Notes under the pieces: model-generated | Told to the model about the DNA's origin: nothing | Seen by the model: only the letters and a program-made list of their open reading frames with translations | The model's database searches: none | Shown here: positions 46,045 to 55,664 of the stretch, piece by piece | Layout: the number at the start of each line of letters is the position of its first letter | How positions within the stretch are numbered: position 1 is the first letter of the stretch | Made by a program: the position numbers and the translations under genes | Source of the DNA: Clostridia bacterium | GTDB taxonomy: Bacteria; Bacillota; Clostridia; Christensenellales; SZUA-584 | DNA length: 64,000 nucleotides | Assembly (NCBI GenBank): GCA_018648645.1 | Contig: JABGQS010000001.1 | Location: 1-64,000 of the forward strand | Direction: 5' to 3'

Positions 46045-47064
46045 ATGGAAAAGACGAGCAATGATTTTATGGGAATGGTTGATCGATATGTGTATGACGT
46101 GACACGGCGGCTGCCAAAAGCGCAGCGGGCAGATATCGAGCAGGAACTAAGAGGATTGATTGAGGACATGCTGGAGCAGGCGGGGCCGACACCTCGTAAA
46201 GAAGACGTGGAAGCGGTGTTGACGGAGCTTGGGCGTCCGAGCGAGCTGGCATCCAAATATCGCGGTAAGAAGCGATTTTTGATAGGACCGGAGTTATTCG
46301 ATACTTACTTACTTGTGATTAAAATCGTTATGGGCGCAGTAGCGCTTGGCATCACAATCGCGACAGTTGTCGGCGTGATTGCCTCGCCGCCGCCGCACTT
46401 TTGGATAGCGCTAGCCGATTACTTATCAACTCTAGTCTCGGCGGTGGTGCAGGCGTTTGCATATGTCACAATAGTGTTTGCGATAATCGAGCGCTTTGCC
46501 AAGAGGAAAGAGAACTGGAAGCAGGACGCTTGGAAGCCGGTCGATTTGCCCGAGATTCCAAAGGCGAAGGCGCGCATCAAACCGTCTGAACCGATTGCCG
46601 GCATCGTGTTTGCCGTAATCGCGCTGATGGTATTCAATACTGTGCCGCATTTGATTGGCATCTATCAATTCTCGGACGGGGTTACGATTACTCCGGTGTT
46701 TGATCTTGATGTATTGCGCAGTATGATTGTATTGATCGATATACTGTTTGTTCTCGCCATTGTAAAGGAAGCATTTAGATTGGTGAACGGCAAGCATTCG
46801 ATAATGCTGGCGACAGCAGTTACAATTATTAACGCCGCTATGATTACGATAACGATTGCGGTGTTCCTCCCACCGGCAATCTGGAACGGCGATATGATTG
46901 CGATGCTGCAAGCGGGTTCGGATATGACCTGGGCAGAGCGGGTTGACTTGCAATACATTTGGTCAATCGTACCAAAGATTATTGTGGGGCTAAGCGTGTT
47001 CGGCTATGTGGTAGAGATTATCACAAGCTGGGTACGGGGCGCAAGAAACGCAATCACTGGATAG
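46045..47064 (+). CDS. PadR-linked membrane protein (N-terminal permease-prefix-like domain)
   Basis: DFMGMVDRYVYDVTRRLPKAQRADIEQELRGLIEDMLEQAG...VLTELGRPSELASKYRGKKRFLIGPELFDTYLLVIKIV plus multiple TMs. Confidence 0.82.
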   Translation: MEKTSNDFMGMVDRYVYDVTRRLPKAQRADIEQELRGLIEDMLEQAGPTPRKEDVEAVLTELGRPSELASKYRGKKRFLIGPELFDTYLLVIKIVMGAVALGITIATVVGVIASPPPHFWIALADYLSTLVSAVVQAFAYVTIVFAIIERFAKRKENWKQDAWKPVDLPEIPKAKARIKPSEPIAGIVFAVIALMVFNTVPHLIGIYQFSDGVTITPVFDLDVLRSMIVLIDILFVLAIVKEAFRLVNGKHSIMLATAVTIINAAMITITIAVFLPPAIWNGDMIAMLQAGSDMTWAERVDLQYIWSIVPKIIVGLSVFGYVVEIITSWVRGARNAITG

Positions 47065-47075
47065 GCAAGAAACAG

Positions 47076-47121
47076 GCAAAAAAGGGAGCGCATCCGCATT
47101 GGATGTGCTCCCTTTTTATTA
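47076..47121. terminator. Bidirectional terminator
   Basis: aaaaaagggagcgcatccgcattggatgtgctcccttttt. Confidence 0.85.
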
Positions 47122-47135
47122 TGTCGTCTAATATG

Positions 47136-47708
47136 CTACCATTGTGTTTTGTCTTCTTGCTTTTCTGTATTGACCGGATAGTTCGGCTCAGGAAATTGTG
47201 CAGAGCTATCAATAGGCGCGACTGAAATCGCTGTGTCTTCCTGTTGTGCAATTTGCTGTTGCTGAGTGATAAATGCCTCCATGTGTCGATGATACTGCTG
47301 ACGAAATACCAGCTTTTGAAAATAGCTGTCGGGCAGCGGTATAAAAGCGAGTATGCCGGCCGCGATACACACAAGGCTTGTGAACGCCAAAATAGAAAAC
47401 GCTGCAGAGTCGATAACGGCTATCACAAACAGTGGTATGCTTGCGCCAATAATGATTAGACCGCCAACGATGCGCTTTGCTCTTATTAAGCCGGCACCGA
47501 CGATGCTGGCGGCGACCGTTAGAAACAAGAGTATGGCTACGGCTGTTGCTACGCTACTGTCATATTGTAAAAAGAAAATGTCTTGGTGCCCTGCCAATAT
47601 GCTCGTGCCGATTATTAGTGCGAACAGACCGCCGTATATGCTGGCGATAAGCCCCATAATAAAGCCGGACAATCTTCCTCTGTTACGTTTCAATTTCGCT
47701 ATATCCAA
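47136..47708 (-). CDS. Four-TM membrane protein, DUF4064-like, paralogue of the next gene
   Basis: Hydrophobic segments with GRLSGFIMGLIASIYGG...GAGLIRAKRIVGGLIIIGASIPLFV; Q-rich tail; TTG start. Confidence 0.7.
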   Translation of the reverse strand: MDIAKLKRNRGRLSGFIMGLIASIYGGLFALIIGTSILAGHQDIFFLQYDSSVATAVAILLFLTVAASIVGAGLIRAKRIVGGLIIIGASIPLFVIAVIDSAAFSILAFTSLVCIAAGILAFIPLPDSYFQKLVFRQQYHRHMEAFITQQQQIAQQEDTAISVAPIDSSAQFPEPNYPVNTEKQEDKTQW

Positions 47709-47734
47709 AAGTGCTGCCTCCGTATTTTAGTCTG

Positions 47735-48361
47735 CTATTCTGCCGGGTTGTTGTCCTTTGGTGGTGGCGGCGCAACCGGGGGTTGCTGTGGTTGCGGAGG
47801 TTGCTGCGGTTGATATGGCTGCTGTGGCTGCTGCTGATACGGTTGGTACGGCTGTTGCTGTGGTGGATACTGCTGGTATTGCTGCTGCGGCTGGTATGAT
47901 TGTTGCGTATTTCGGTTAAATTTCTTTTGTTTGCGCTCGACATAAAGCTGCTTGTAGCGGGCGCTGTATGGTACAAACGCCAGGATTGCGGCTGTGAATG
48001 ACATCAGCCCGGTTATGAGAAGTGGGATCATAAGAATCGAAGTCCATGCGCCGGCAACGCCGACAAAAATAATGGGTATAGAAGTAATCAGCATTAAAAC
48101 GCCGCCTGCGATACGGCTGGATCGAACGATGCAACCGCCAATCAAGTTGAGCAGAGCGATAACAAAAATAACGATGCCTGCAACCAGGATTATACCACCC
48201 AACCAAGCACTCAAGTCGCCCAATACGCTTTCAAACAGACTGCTTGTGAAACCACTTGCCAAGAATGCGCTAAATGCCAAAACGATGCCGATGATGCCGT
48301 GGAGAATCCCGGCGATAAGCCCGAGCACCGTTGCGGAAACGCGTCCAATTTTGTTACTCAT
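47735..48361 (-). CDS. Four-TM membrane protein, DUF4064-like, with Gln/Pro-rich C-terminal tail
   Basis: GRVSATVLGLIAGILHGIIG...GGCIVRSSRIAGGVLMLITSIPIIFVG; tail QQSYQPQQQYQQYPPQQQPYQPYQQQPQQPYQPQQPPQPQQPP. Confidence 0.75.
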   Translation of the reverse strand: MSNKIGRVSATVLGLIAGILHGIIGIVLAFSAFLASGFTSSLFESVLGDLSAWLGGIILVAGIVIFVIALLNLIGGCIVRSSRIAGGVLMLITSIPIIFVGVAGAWTSILMIPLLITGLMSFTAAILAFVPYSARYKQLYVERKQKKFNRNTQQSYQPQQQYQQYPPQQQPYQPYQQQPQQPYQPQQPPQPQQPPVAPPPPKDNNPAE

Positions 48362-48526
48362 TGCAAATACCTCCAAAATTTTTGTACATATTTATATGCT
48401 TCAATTTTACTCCCTTTATCTATAGTAGTCAATCAGATTAACACGCTTTTTGCAAATTTTACATGTCGGATTTGTGAACACAGTGGTAACATTGCCGTTT
48501 TGAAACGCGAATTGAATAAAAAGTGT

Positions 48527-48556
48527 TGATTTTCATTGGGGGGTATGTGTTATAAT
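48527..48556 (+). promoter_or_regulatory. Probable rex promoter
   Basis: TTGATT 48527-48532, 18-bp spacer, TATAAT 48551-48556, AGGAGGAG before ATG 48580. Confidence 0.6.
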
Positions 48557-48579
48557 AGTTTAATTAGGAGGAGACAGCT

Positions 48580-49215
48580 ATGCGGGATAACAGAATTAGC
48601 GAAGCGGTTATAAGTCGGCTGCCTAAGTACTATAGGTACTTGAGCGAACTTGAAGCAAAGGGGACTCAGCGAGTATCATCCAGCAAGATGAGCGCGGATA
48701 TGGGGCTTAATGCGTCGCAGATTCGGCGAGACCTTAATTGCTTTGGGGGTTTTGGTCAACAGGGGTATGGGTATCAGGTGAACAATCTCAAAAACGAGAT
48801 TAAGAAAATACTTGGTATTGGCAAGAAATATACCGCGGTGGTTGTGGGCGCCGGAAACATTGGGCAGGCGCTGTACAAGTACACGAACTTCGCTGAGGAA
48901 GGTTATAATCTTGCTGCAATCTTTGATGCTGACCAATCTGTGGTCGATAAGGAGATTGACGGAATAACTGTGCGGCCTATCGAAGAGCTTGCCGATTTTG
49001 TTATCAACAACGAAGTGAACCTTGGGGTGATTACTGCGCCTAAGCGGCACGCCCAGCGGATTGCTGACGAGCTTGTGCTTCTTGGCGTCAAAGGCATATG
49101 GAATTTCGCGCCGGTTGATGTTGTGGCACGCAAAGGCGTTTGTGTAGAAAACGTGCATTTGAGCGACAGCTTGTTTGTGCTTTCATATAGGATGAGAACC
49201 AATGGAGAAGATTAG
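48580..49215 (+). CDS. rex: Redox-sensing transcriptional repressor Rex
   Basis: ISRLPKYYRYLSELEAKGTQRVSSSKMSADMGLNASQIRRDLNCFGGFGQQGYGYQV; VVVGAGNIGQALYKY. Confidence 0.96.
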   Translation: MRDNRISEAVISRLPKYYRYLSELEAKGTQRVSSSKMSADMGLNASQIRRDLNCFGGFGQQGYGYQVNNLKNEIKKILGIGKKYTAVVVGAGNIGQALYKYTNFAEEGYNLAAIFDADQSVVDKEIDGITVRPIEELADFVINNEVNLGVITAPKRHAQRIADELVLLGVKGIWNFAPVDVVARKGVCVENVHLSDSLFVLSYRMRTNGED

Positions 49216-49594
49216 CGTAAAGACAAAGCAGCGCTGTGAGATGGTCAACATCACAAGCGACGTAAAGCGATGCGTAAAGCAAATCGGGATAAAAAGCGGC
49301 GTGGTGCATGTTTTTGTTCCGCACACAACGGCGGGGGTGTCGATAAACGAAAACGCAGACCCTGACGTAGTGCGTGATGTCGTGTTTGCGATGGAGCGCG
49401 CTGTGCCAAACGAGGGATTCGATCACCTTGAAGGCAATTCGGACGCGCATACCAAAGCGCAGATGACTGGGCTGTCCTTGACCGTAATTGTGCAGGACGG
49501 GCAGCTGATGCTCGGCGTGTGGCAAGGCATATATTTTTGTGAGTTTGACGGACCGCGCAATCGTCAAGTATATGTGCAGGCAGCAAATTGTTAA
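49202..49594 (+). CDS. YjbQ / UPF0047 family protein
   Basis: GVVHVFVPHTTAGVSINENADPDVVRDV...GFDHLEGNSDAHTKAQMTGLSLTVIVQDGQLMLGVWQGIYFCEFDGPRNRQVYVQ. Confidence 0.95.
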   Translation: MEKISVKTKQRCEMVNITSDVKRCVKQIGIKSGVVHVFVPHTTAGVSINENADPDVVRDVVFAMERAVPNEGFDHLEGNSDAHTKAQMTGLSLTVIVQDGQLMLGVWQGIYFCEFDGPRNRQVYVQAANC

Positions 49595-49681
49595 TGTAAA
49601 GTCGGTGTTTGCAGATGCTCTGCGATGCCTGAATCAATAAAGGAAAGAATGTGCGAAGGGCACAAAGCGAAAGGAAAAGTC

Positions 49682-51205
49682 ATGGTAAAGAGAAAAAACA
49701 AAAACTCAAAATTAATGAGGAACTTGTTATGGGCACTCGGAGTGCTTATCGTAGCATTGATTGTCGTGCTGATTATTATACTTGCGACCGGCGGAAAAGA
49801 TGAAGAGCAGCAGAAAGTTGAGCAGTTGTATGAAACGGCTGAGTATGTTACCGGCGTGTCTATTTCGGGTGTTGATATCTCGGGGTTGATGTTTGATGAA
49901 GCAAACACAAAAAGTGAGCTGTTATCTATTGCAGGGTCTGCGACCGACAATGTGAGCTTTACATTTAACGTGGACGGTGTGCAGTTTTCGTTTACTGCCG
50001 AGGAGCTTGGTGTCACGTCCAATTTTGCGCAGGTGCTGGAAGATGCCATGCTATATGGTAATTCGGGCAGTGGTGCGCAGATTAGAGAAGAGCGCGGTGA
50101 GGCACGAGAAAACGGAATGGATTTTGCGATTGGTTTACATGCAGAGGAAACGGTTGTATATGAAAAGCTGCAGCAGATCAAACCAATGATGGATATATTG
50201 CCTCAGGACGCGTCACTTGATATTGTAGATGCCGTTTTAGGCGAAGCGAGATTTATATATACGGACGAAGTCAAAGGTGTCGATGTTGACATTGCGCAGC
50301 TTGCTAAGCTGATAGGCATAGGTGCGGCGAGCGGCGACTTTAGCGCGATTGAAGCGCCGGTGATTATCACCAATCCGAAAATCGATGTCGTTACTCTAAA
50401 AGAGAACACAAAGCTGATAGCGTCATTCTCTTCGTTCTTTGACTCGCCTACGCTGAGCAAAGAAGGCAGAGTGAACAATATTCAGATACTCGGAGACTTT
50501 GTGAACGGTGTTGTCATTATGCCGGGAGAAACGTGGTCGATAAACGAGGAAGCAGGACCGCGAATTCCGTCTACGGCGACGACAATTGGATGGTCAGAAG
50601 CACCGGGAATAAGCAACGGCAGATATGAAGAGCAGCTTGGCGGCGGAGTTTGTCAGGTTAGCAGCTCGGTGTACAATGCGGCGATTTTGGCAGAGCTCGA
50701 AATTGTCTCTAGAAACCAGCATAGTTGGCCATCGGGATATATTGTTGAAGGAATGGATGCAACGATTAGTACAGGCGGACCGGATTTGGTATTAGGAAAT
50801 CCTTATGATATGCCGATATATTTGGCTGTCTTTGTAGAGGAAGAGGAGTTTAAAGTGACGGTCGAGGTTTACGGACCTCCATTGACTCACGGATATACGG
50901 TGCGGTTTGTTTCTAATTTGGTTCAAACGATACAGGCAGGCGATCCGATATACCATTATGATTCGCTTGTTGACCCGGAGGGCAACGAAATCCCTGAGGG
51001 TGCAACTGTCACATGGATTAAAGGAAAGAACGGTCAAGTTTGGGAAGTGACAAAACAGTACGTTGATGAAGATGGCAACGTTATAATGTCGGAGAAGTTC
51101 TCGAGCAACAGGTATAAGGCGTTTACCTATGAGTATTATGTGAACGGACCGGACCCGGCGATTGCGGGACCGACGCCATTGCCGTCACCATCACCGACAC
51201 CATAG
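49682..51205 (+). CDS. VanW family membrane-anchored protein (copy 1)
   Basis: N-terminal TM; VVIMPGETWSINEEAG...LGGGVCQVSSSVYNAAILAELEIVSRNQHSWPSGYIVEGMDATIS...NPYDMPIYL. Confidence 0.93.
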   Translation: MVKRKNKNSKLMRNLLWALGVLIVALIVVLIIILATGGKDEEQQKVEQLYETAEYVTGVSISGVDISGLMFDEANTKSELLSIAGSATDNVSFTFNVDGVQFSFTAEELGVTSNFAQVLEDAMLYGNSGSGAQIREERGEARENGMDFAIGLHAEETVVYEKLQQIKPMMDILPQDASLDIVDAVLGEARFIYTDEVKGVDVDIAQLAKLIGIGAASGDFSAIEAPVIITNPKIDVVTLKENTKLIASFSSFFDSPTLSKEGRVNNIQILGDFVNGVVIMPGETWSINEEAGPRIPSTATTIGWSEAPGISNGRYEEQLGGGVCQVSSSVYNAAILAELEIVSRNQHSWPSGYIVEGMDATISTGGPDLVLGNPYDMPIYLAVFVEEEEFKVTVEVYGPPLTHGYTVRFVSNLVQTIQAGDPIYHYDSLVDPEGNEIPEGATVTWIKGKNGQVWEVTKQYVDEDGNVIMSEKFSSNRYKAFTYEYYVNGPDPAIAGPTPLPSPSPTP

Positions 51206-51326
51206 AGCATATCAACACGGGGCAGACGACGGGCGTGCTGCATTGCGAGCTGTCGGTTTACAAGAAAGAGATTATGTTGTATTATATACAATATATGGAG
51301 AAAGATTATTTGGAGGAAGTACAGTT

Positions 51327-53075
51327 ATGACCAACGAGGGGAAGTACCAGGTGGATAAGCCCGCAGTTGATATGAAACAAAAAGGAAGTCTTTGGAGCAA
51401 GATAACTCTGATTGCGGCAGGCGTTGTGTTTGTTGTCGCGCTCGGTGTTTCGGCGATGTTTATTATGGACGACAAAGGCGTCAGCGAAGAGAGAATTGTC
51501 AGAGTGATTGACTACGGTACGGTGCTGAGTGGCGTCAGTGTCGGTGGCGTGGATGTTTCCGGGATGACGGGAATTGCGGCATCTGAGGCAACCGGCGGTA
51601 TCGAAACGCAGCTGTTGGCATCGGCACAGTTTGTGCTGGATGTGGACGGCGAAATCACAGAGTATGACGCAGAATCGTTCGAGCTGTTTACCGATTACGA
51701 GGAAGTTTTCGCGCAAGCGATGAGATATGGGCATGTAGGCACGTTTGAGGAACGCAAAGCGGCAAAAGAGGCGGCGTTGAATGGCGGCGTTGATTTTACA
51801 GTCGAGATGTATGCCGACGAAGCTAAGGTTGCGGCAGTAGTAGCCGATTTGAAACTGGCTATGGACAGACCACCATCAGACGCGGGATATACATTTATGC
51901 CGTGGGGTTATTTTGAAGACGGAACCGCGTATGAGCCTGACATGGAAGAGATGATTACTATACTCGCTAAGAAGGATGAGTTCGTGTACCCCGAAGGGCT
52001 TGTCAAAATCGCAGACGAGGATATGCCGAGCGATTTGAGATACGAATATTATCAAGACGATTACGATTGGGAAGAGCATTACGAAGAGCAGTATAAGCCA
52101 AAGGATGCGGCTATTGCGAGGTTCTCGTATGCGGGAGAATCGAAAGGCGTTATTGTGGACGAGGCAGGCACGGTTGACCTTATTATGGCGGCTGTGCAAA
52201 ACGACGATTTTGCAGCAATCGCAGTGCCGGCGCAGATTATTCACTCTGAGGCAACGCTCGAGGCAATGCTGAACGCTACCCAGCTGATTGCATCTTGGAC
52301 ATCGAGCTATCACGACCATTACGGACGAAGCAGAACATACAACGTTGGTAAGCTGTCGTTCATCATCAGCGGCGTTGTAATAATGCCGGGCGAGACATGG
52401 TCGATAAACGAGGAAGCCGGAGATCGAACGAGATCGAACGGATGGAAGGAAGCTGCGGGGATTAGCGGCGGAGCGTTTACGCAGCAATACGGCGGCGGTG
52501 TTTGCCAAGTCAGCAGCACGCTGTTTAACGCGGCGCTGAGAGCGGGGCTTCATCACGAGGACGATATTGACCACGCCAATCATACGATTATCTCCGACTA
52601 TATACCGATTGGACTGGATGCGACGATCAGCAGCAAAGGGCCCGATCTAAAGCTGACCAACCCGTATGACACGCCGCTTTATATCGTGTCGTACTTGAAC
52701 GGAGTAGAAGAGAACGTTACGATAGAGATATACGGCAGCCCGCTTATTCATGAGGAATTCGGTCCGATTATATACGACTTTAGCAGCAGAAGAACGGGCA
52801 CGGGCGAGGCGCCGGAGTATACTTATATTTATGATACACCGGTTGCACCTGACGGCGAAGTGATTGCGCCGGGCGAATCCTATAGATATATTAAGTCTCG
52901 CGGCAAGACAACCGCAAGGGCGTATATGCATATACTTGACCTTGAGGGCAACGAGCTGATTGAGAAAGAGCAAATGTTTACTGCGACATACAAAGCATAT
53001 ACAGGTGTATATTATGTGAACGACCCTGCTCCGCCGGAACCGACAGAGGAGCCGACGCCAACTCCTGATCCATAA
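51327..53075 (+). CDS. VanW family membrane-anchored protein (copy 2)
   Basis: N-terminal TM; VVIMPGETWSINEEAGDRTRSNGWKEAAGISGGAFTQQYGGGVCQVSSTLFNAALRAGL...IPIGLDATISSKGPDLKLTNPYDTPLYI. GGAGG before ATG 51327. Confidence 0.93.
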   Translation: MTNEGKYQVDKPAVDMKQKGSLWSKITLIAAGVVFVVALGVSAMFIMDDKGVSEERIVRVIDYGTVLSGVSVGGVDVSGMTGIAASEATGGIETQLLASAQFVLDVDGEITEYDAESFELFTDYEEVFAQAMRYGHVGTFEERKAAKEAALNGGVDFTVEMYADEAKVAAVVADLKLAMDRPPSDAGYTFMPWGYFEDGTAYEPDMEEMITILAKKDEFVYPEGLVKIADEDMPSDLRYEYYQDDYDWEEHYEEQYKPKDAAIARFSYAGESKGVIVDEAGTVDLIMAAVQNDDFAAIAVPAQIIHSEATLEAMLNATQLIASWTSSYHDHYGRSRTYNVGKLSFIISGVVIMPGETWSINEEAGDRTRSNGWKEAAGISGGAFTQQYGGGVCQVSSTLFNAALRAGLHHEDDIDHANHTIISDYIPIGLDATISSKGPDLKLTNPYDTPLYIVSYLNGVEENVTIEIYGSPLIHEEFGPIIYDFSSRRTGTGEAPEYTYIYDTPVAPDGEVIAPGESYRYIKSRGKTTARAYMHILDLEGNELIEKEQMFTATYKAYTGVYYVNDPAPPEPTEEPTPTPDP

Positions 53076-53385
53076 AGACAGCCGGCGTAGTTCAAAGGTA
53101 AAATGTAGCATGATTGGCAGGTAAAGTGTTGTTGATAATGGTATATATAGTGGGGTTTTAGTGCAGTATAAAGGGATTTTAACAACATATGGGGTGTTGA
53201 CGAAAGTCTGCTAAAATGATAATATATTTTATGCGTGAAATATAAGTTTTGCGTATAAAAATACAATGGTCAAAAGAAGCTGATGAAAGCGTTCCTAACC
53301 TTGGGTAGTGGTAAAAAAATTCTCCTGGAGTTATGAAAATGTCATCTCGTCTTGTGAACCATGGATAGCAAAAAAAGGAGAAAAA

Positions 53386-53664
53386 ATGTTTGAAGACAGA
53401 ACACTGAGTTGCGCGGATTGTGGTAGTGATTTCACTTTTACAGTTTCTGAACAGGAATTCTATCGTGAAAAAGGCTTTGAAAACGATCCGAAGAGATGCC
53501 AGGATTGCCGCCAGGCAAGAAAGCGTCAGAGAAGAGGAGACCGCCCAATGTTCGAAGCAGTATGCGCTGAATGCGGCGCAGAGACTCAGGTTCCTTTCCA
53601 ACCTACAGGTGAGAGACCGGTTTACTGCAGTGATTGCTTTAGAGCCAGACGTGACCGTTACTAG
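53386..53664 (+). CDS. Zinc-ribbon domain protein (CxxC...CxxC)
   Basis: MFEDRTLSCADCGSDFTFTVSEQEFYREKGFENDPKRCQDCRQARK...VCAECGAETQVPFQPTGERPVYCSDCFRARR. Confidence 0.93.
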   Translation: MFEDRTLSCADCGSDFTFTVSEQEFYREKGFENDPKRCQDCRQARKRQRRGDRPMFEAVCAECGAETQVPFQPTGERPVYCSDCFRARRDRY

Positions 53665-53687
53665 AAAGTAACTTATCAAAACGACAC

Positions 53688-53724
53688 AAAAGTACTGTGT
53701 ATGAAAATGCACAGTACTTTTTTT
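53688..53724. terminator. Terminator
   Basis: aaaagtactgtgtatgaaaatgcacagtactttttttа-type hairpin. Confidence 0.88.
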
Positions 53725-53800
53725 ATTGGTGAAAACAAACGCCCCGAGCTGTGTCAAAGCTGCTCGGAGCGTTTGCTGCTTAATCGGTTGGGAGTAGCTG

Positions 53801-55390
53801 CTACTTAATTGTAATTTTGCCGACAACCTCCGGCACTGCGTCGAGCGTTGCGAGGTACTCGATGACTGCTTCGTCAAGAGCCGCAAACTCGTTCTCGATA
53901 CCGTTGGTGAGCATCTCGTACCCATCGCCGCCTGCATACATGAAGTCGTTCGTTGCAATCACGAAAACGTCTGTGTCCGCTACTGCAACACCCTTCACCA
54001 TCAAGTCTTCAACTCTGCTGCCAGCCGCGTTTGCTGTGTTGATTGTAAACGTGATGTTTGCGACATGCGGGAAAGCGCCCATGGTTTCGGGGTAGCTGGA
54101 CGTTCCAAGCTCGAGAGCTTCTTTCAGCTGTGCGCCGGTGACCGTGGTGGTTACGATGTAGTTGCCGAACGGAAGCACGGTGATGATGTCGCCGATTGTG
54201 ATGTCGCCGGGGTCAATGCTTGCACGGATCCCGCCGCCGTTGGTAAGCGCGATGTCTGCGCCCGTCTCATAGATCATCGCATCAACAATGAGGTTACCCA
54301 GGTTGGTTTCTCCGGTACGCACATCGTCTCTCTCTCCGTCGAGGGTAACATCGGTGCTGCCGACGACTTCGCCCAGAATCTCTGCCTGTGCATCTGCGAT
54401 TCCATCGATTAAGTCTTCCACATCACCGTTTGGCAATACGCGCTCGATCAGCTCTGCTTCGATGCTGACCATGCCGTCCGCGTAAGTCAATCGAACATGA
54501 CCCAAGTTTTGTAGATATTCACCCGCGGAGACGATAACTGTGCCCGTTTGCGAAACGATGCCGCCGTCAAGTTCGGTATGGCTGTGACCGTCGATAAACA
54601 GGTCGATACCGCTGACTGCGTCGCAGATCATCTCGCTGGTAATCAAAGTGCTTGCGTCGGTGCCGATGTGACCGATGCAGATGATGATGTCTACCTCTCC
54701 GGACAGCTTGTCGACCATCTTTTGTGCCGCTTCTATCGAATTGGTAAAAGTTATGTCCGCAACATTGTCGGGATGCGTTTTGTATGCCGTTTCTTCCGAC
54801 GTTAGACCAAACAGACCGATTTTTACGCCTTCGATTTCTGTGATTTCGTATGCAGGCAAGAACAGATCACCGTCTCGAACCACGTTTGCGGAGATGATTG
54901 GGAACTCTGCCATGCCGGCAAGCTCGAACAGTTTATCGGCTCCGTAGTTGAAATCGTGGTTGCCGGGTGCCATGTAGTCGTAGCCAATTAGGTTCATGAT
55001 TTCCACGATGCTTTCACCCTCTTCGAGCGTGGCGAGCGTTTTGCCGTGGAACGTGTCGCCTGCATCGATGAGCAGCGTGTTGGGGTTGGCTGCTCTAAAC
55101 CTCTCTACAAGTGTAGCCAATTTTGCATAACCCATGCCGTCATACTTTCCTTCTATTGCGCGCGCATGTACGTCGTTTGTGTGCAAGATGTCAATGACAA
55201 CAGGGTCTGCCACGGGCTTTGGCGCCTCGGTTGACGCAGTCGTTTCGACCGGCTCTGGGGTTGCCGATGCGGGTTTTTCTGTCGGTTCCGGAGTTGACGT
55301 TGGGGTTGCACAACCTGCAAATATAAAGCTGCATAGCAGTGCAACGAGCACCATAACAAGCGTTATGGATTTTACAACATGTCTATTCAT
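53801..55390 (-). CDS. Bifunctional metallophosphatase / 5'-nucleotidase lipoprotein
   Basis: Lipobox FIFAGCAT; VIDILHTNDVHARAIEGKYDGMGYAKLATLV, APGNHDFNYGAD, IDGHSHTELDGG, C-terminal TNGGGIRASIDPGDITIGDIITVLPFGN. Confidence 0.95.
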   Translation of the reverse strand: MNRHVVKSITLVMVLVALLCSFIFAGCATPTSTPEPTEKPASATPEPVETTASTEAPKPVADPVVIDILHTNDVHARAIEGKYDGMGYAKLATLVERFRAANPNTLLIDAGDTFHGKTLATLEEGESIVEIMNLIGYDYMAPGNHDFNYGADKLFELAGMAEFPIISANVVRDGDLFLPAYEITEIEGVKIGLFGLTSEETAYKTHPDNVADITFTNSIEAAQKMVDKLSGEVDIIICIGHIGTDASTLITSEMICDAVSGIDLFIDGHSHTELDGGIVSQTGTVIVSAGEYLQNLGHVRLTYADGMVSIEAELIERVLPNGDVEDLIDGIADAQAEILGEVVGSTDVTLDGERDDVRTGETNLGNLIVDAMIYETGADIALTNGGGIRASIDPGDITIGDIITVLPFGNYIVTTTVTGAQLKEALELGTSSYPETMGAFPHVANITFTINTANAAGSRVEDLMVKGVAVADTDVFVIATNDFMYAGGDGYEMLTNGIENEFAALDEAVIEYLATLDAVPEVVGKITIK

Positions 55391-55528
55391 AATAGTCTCC
55401 TTTCCTGTGATTATTTGATATATTTATTATACCATAATTCGGTATGATTGCATATCGTTATGCGAAAGGTTTTACCTTTTATTCCAGTGTAGAAAAAGTG
55501 CCGGCAAAGTTCGAAATTTCTTTGAAAA

Positions 55529-55560
55529 TAAAAAAAGACACAGCAACTGCGTGTCTCGAT
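55529..55560 (-). terminator. Rho-independent terminator of amt-glnA
   Basis: aaaaaaagacacagcaactgcgtgtctcga. Confidence 0.7.
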
Positions 55561-55664
55561 TTTTCTTGCTGGCTAATATGCTTCGGGATGCCCGCACACC
55601 CCGAAACAAAAGCCAGACAAAGAAGTTCATCATTATTAAAAGTGACTTTAAGCCCCTTTTAAAC

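Noticed and set aside
48470-48500. Rex operator (TTGTGAA...)
   Set aside because: Only one half-site, ttgtgaacacagtggtaaca; does not form the expected TTGTGAA-N4-TTCACAA palindrome.
51206-51326. Short open frame between the two vanW genes (TIEHINTGQTTGVLHCELSVYKKEIMLYY)
   Set aside because: No start codon/RBS support and only ~40 codons; may be chance or a remnant of duplication.
49682-53075. Vancomycin-resistance operon
   Set aside because: VanW-domain proteins are widespread; no VanH/A/X/S/R-like genes are present.
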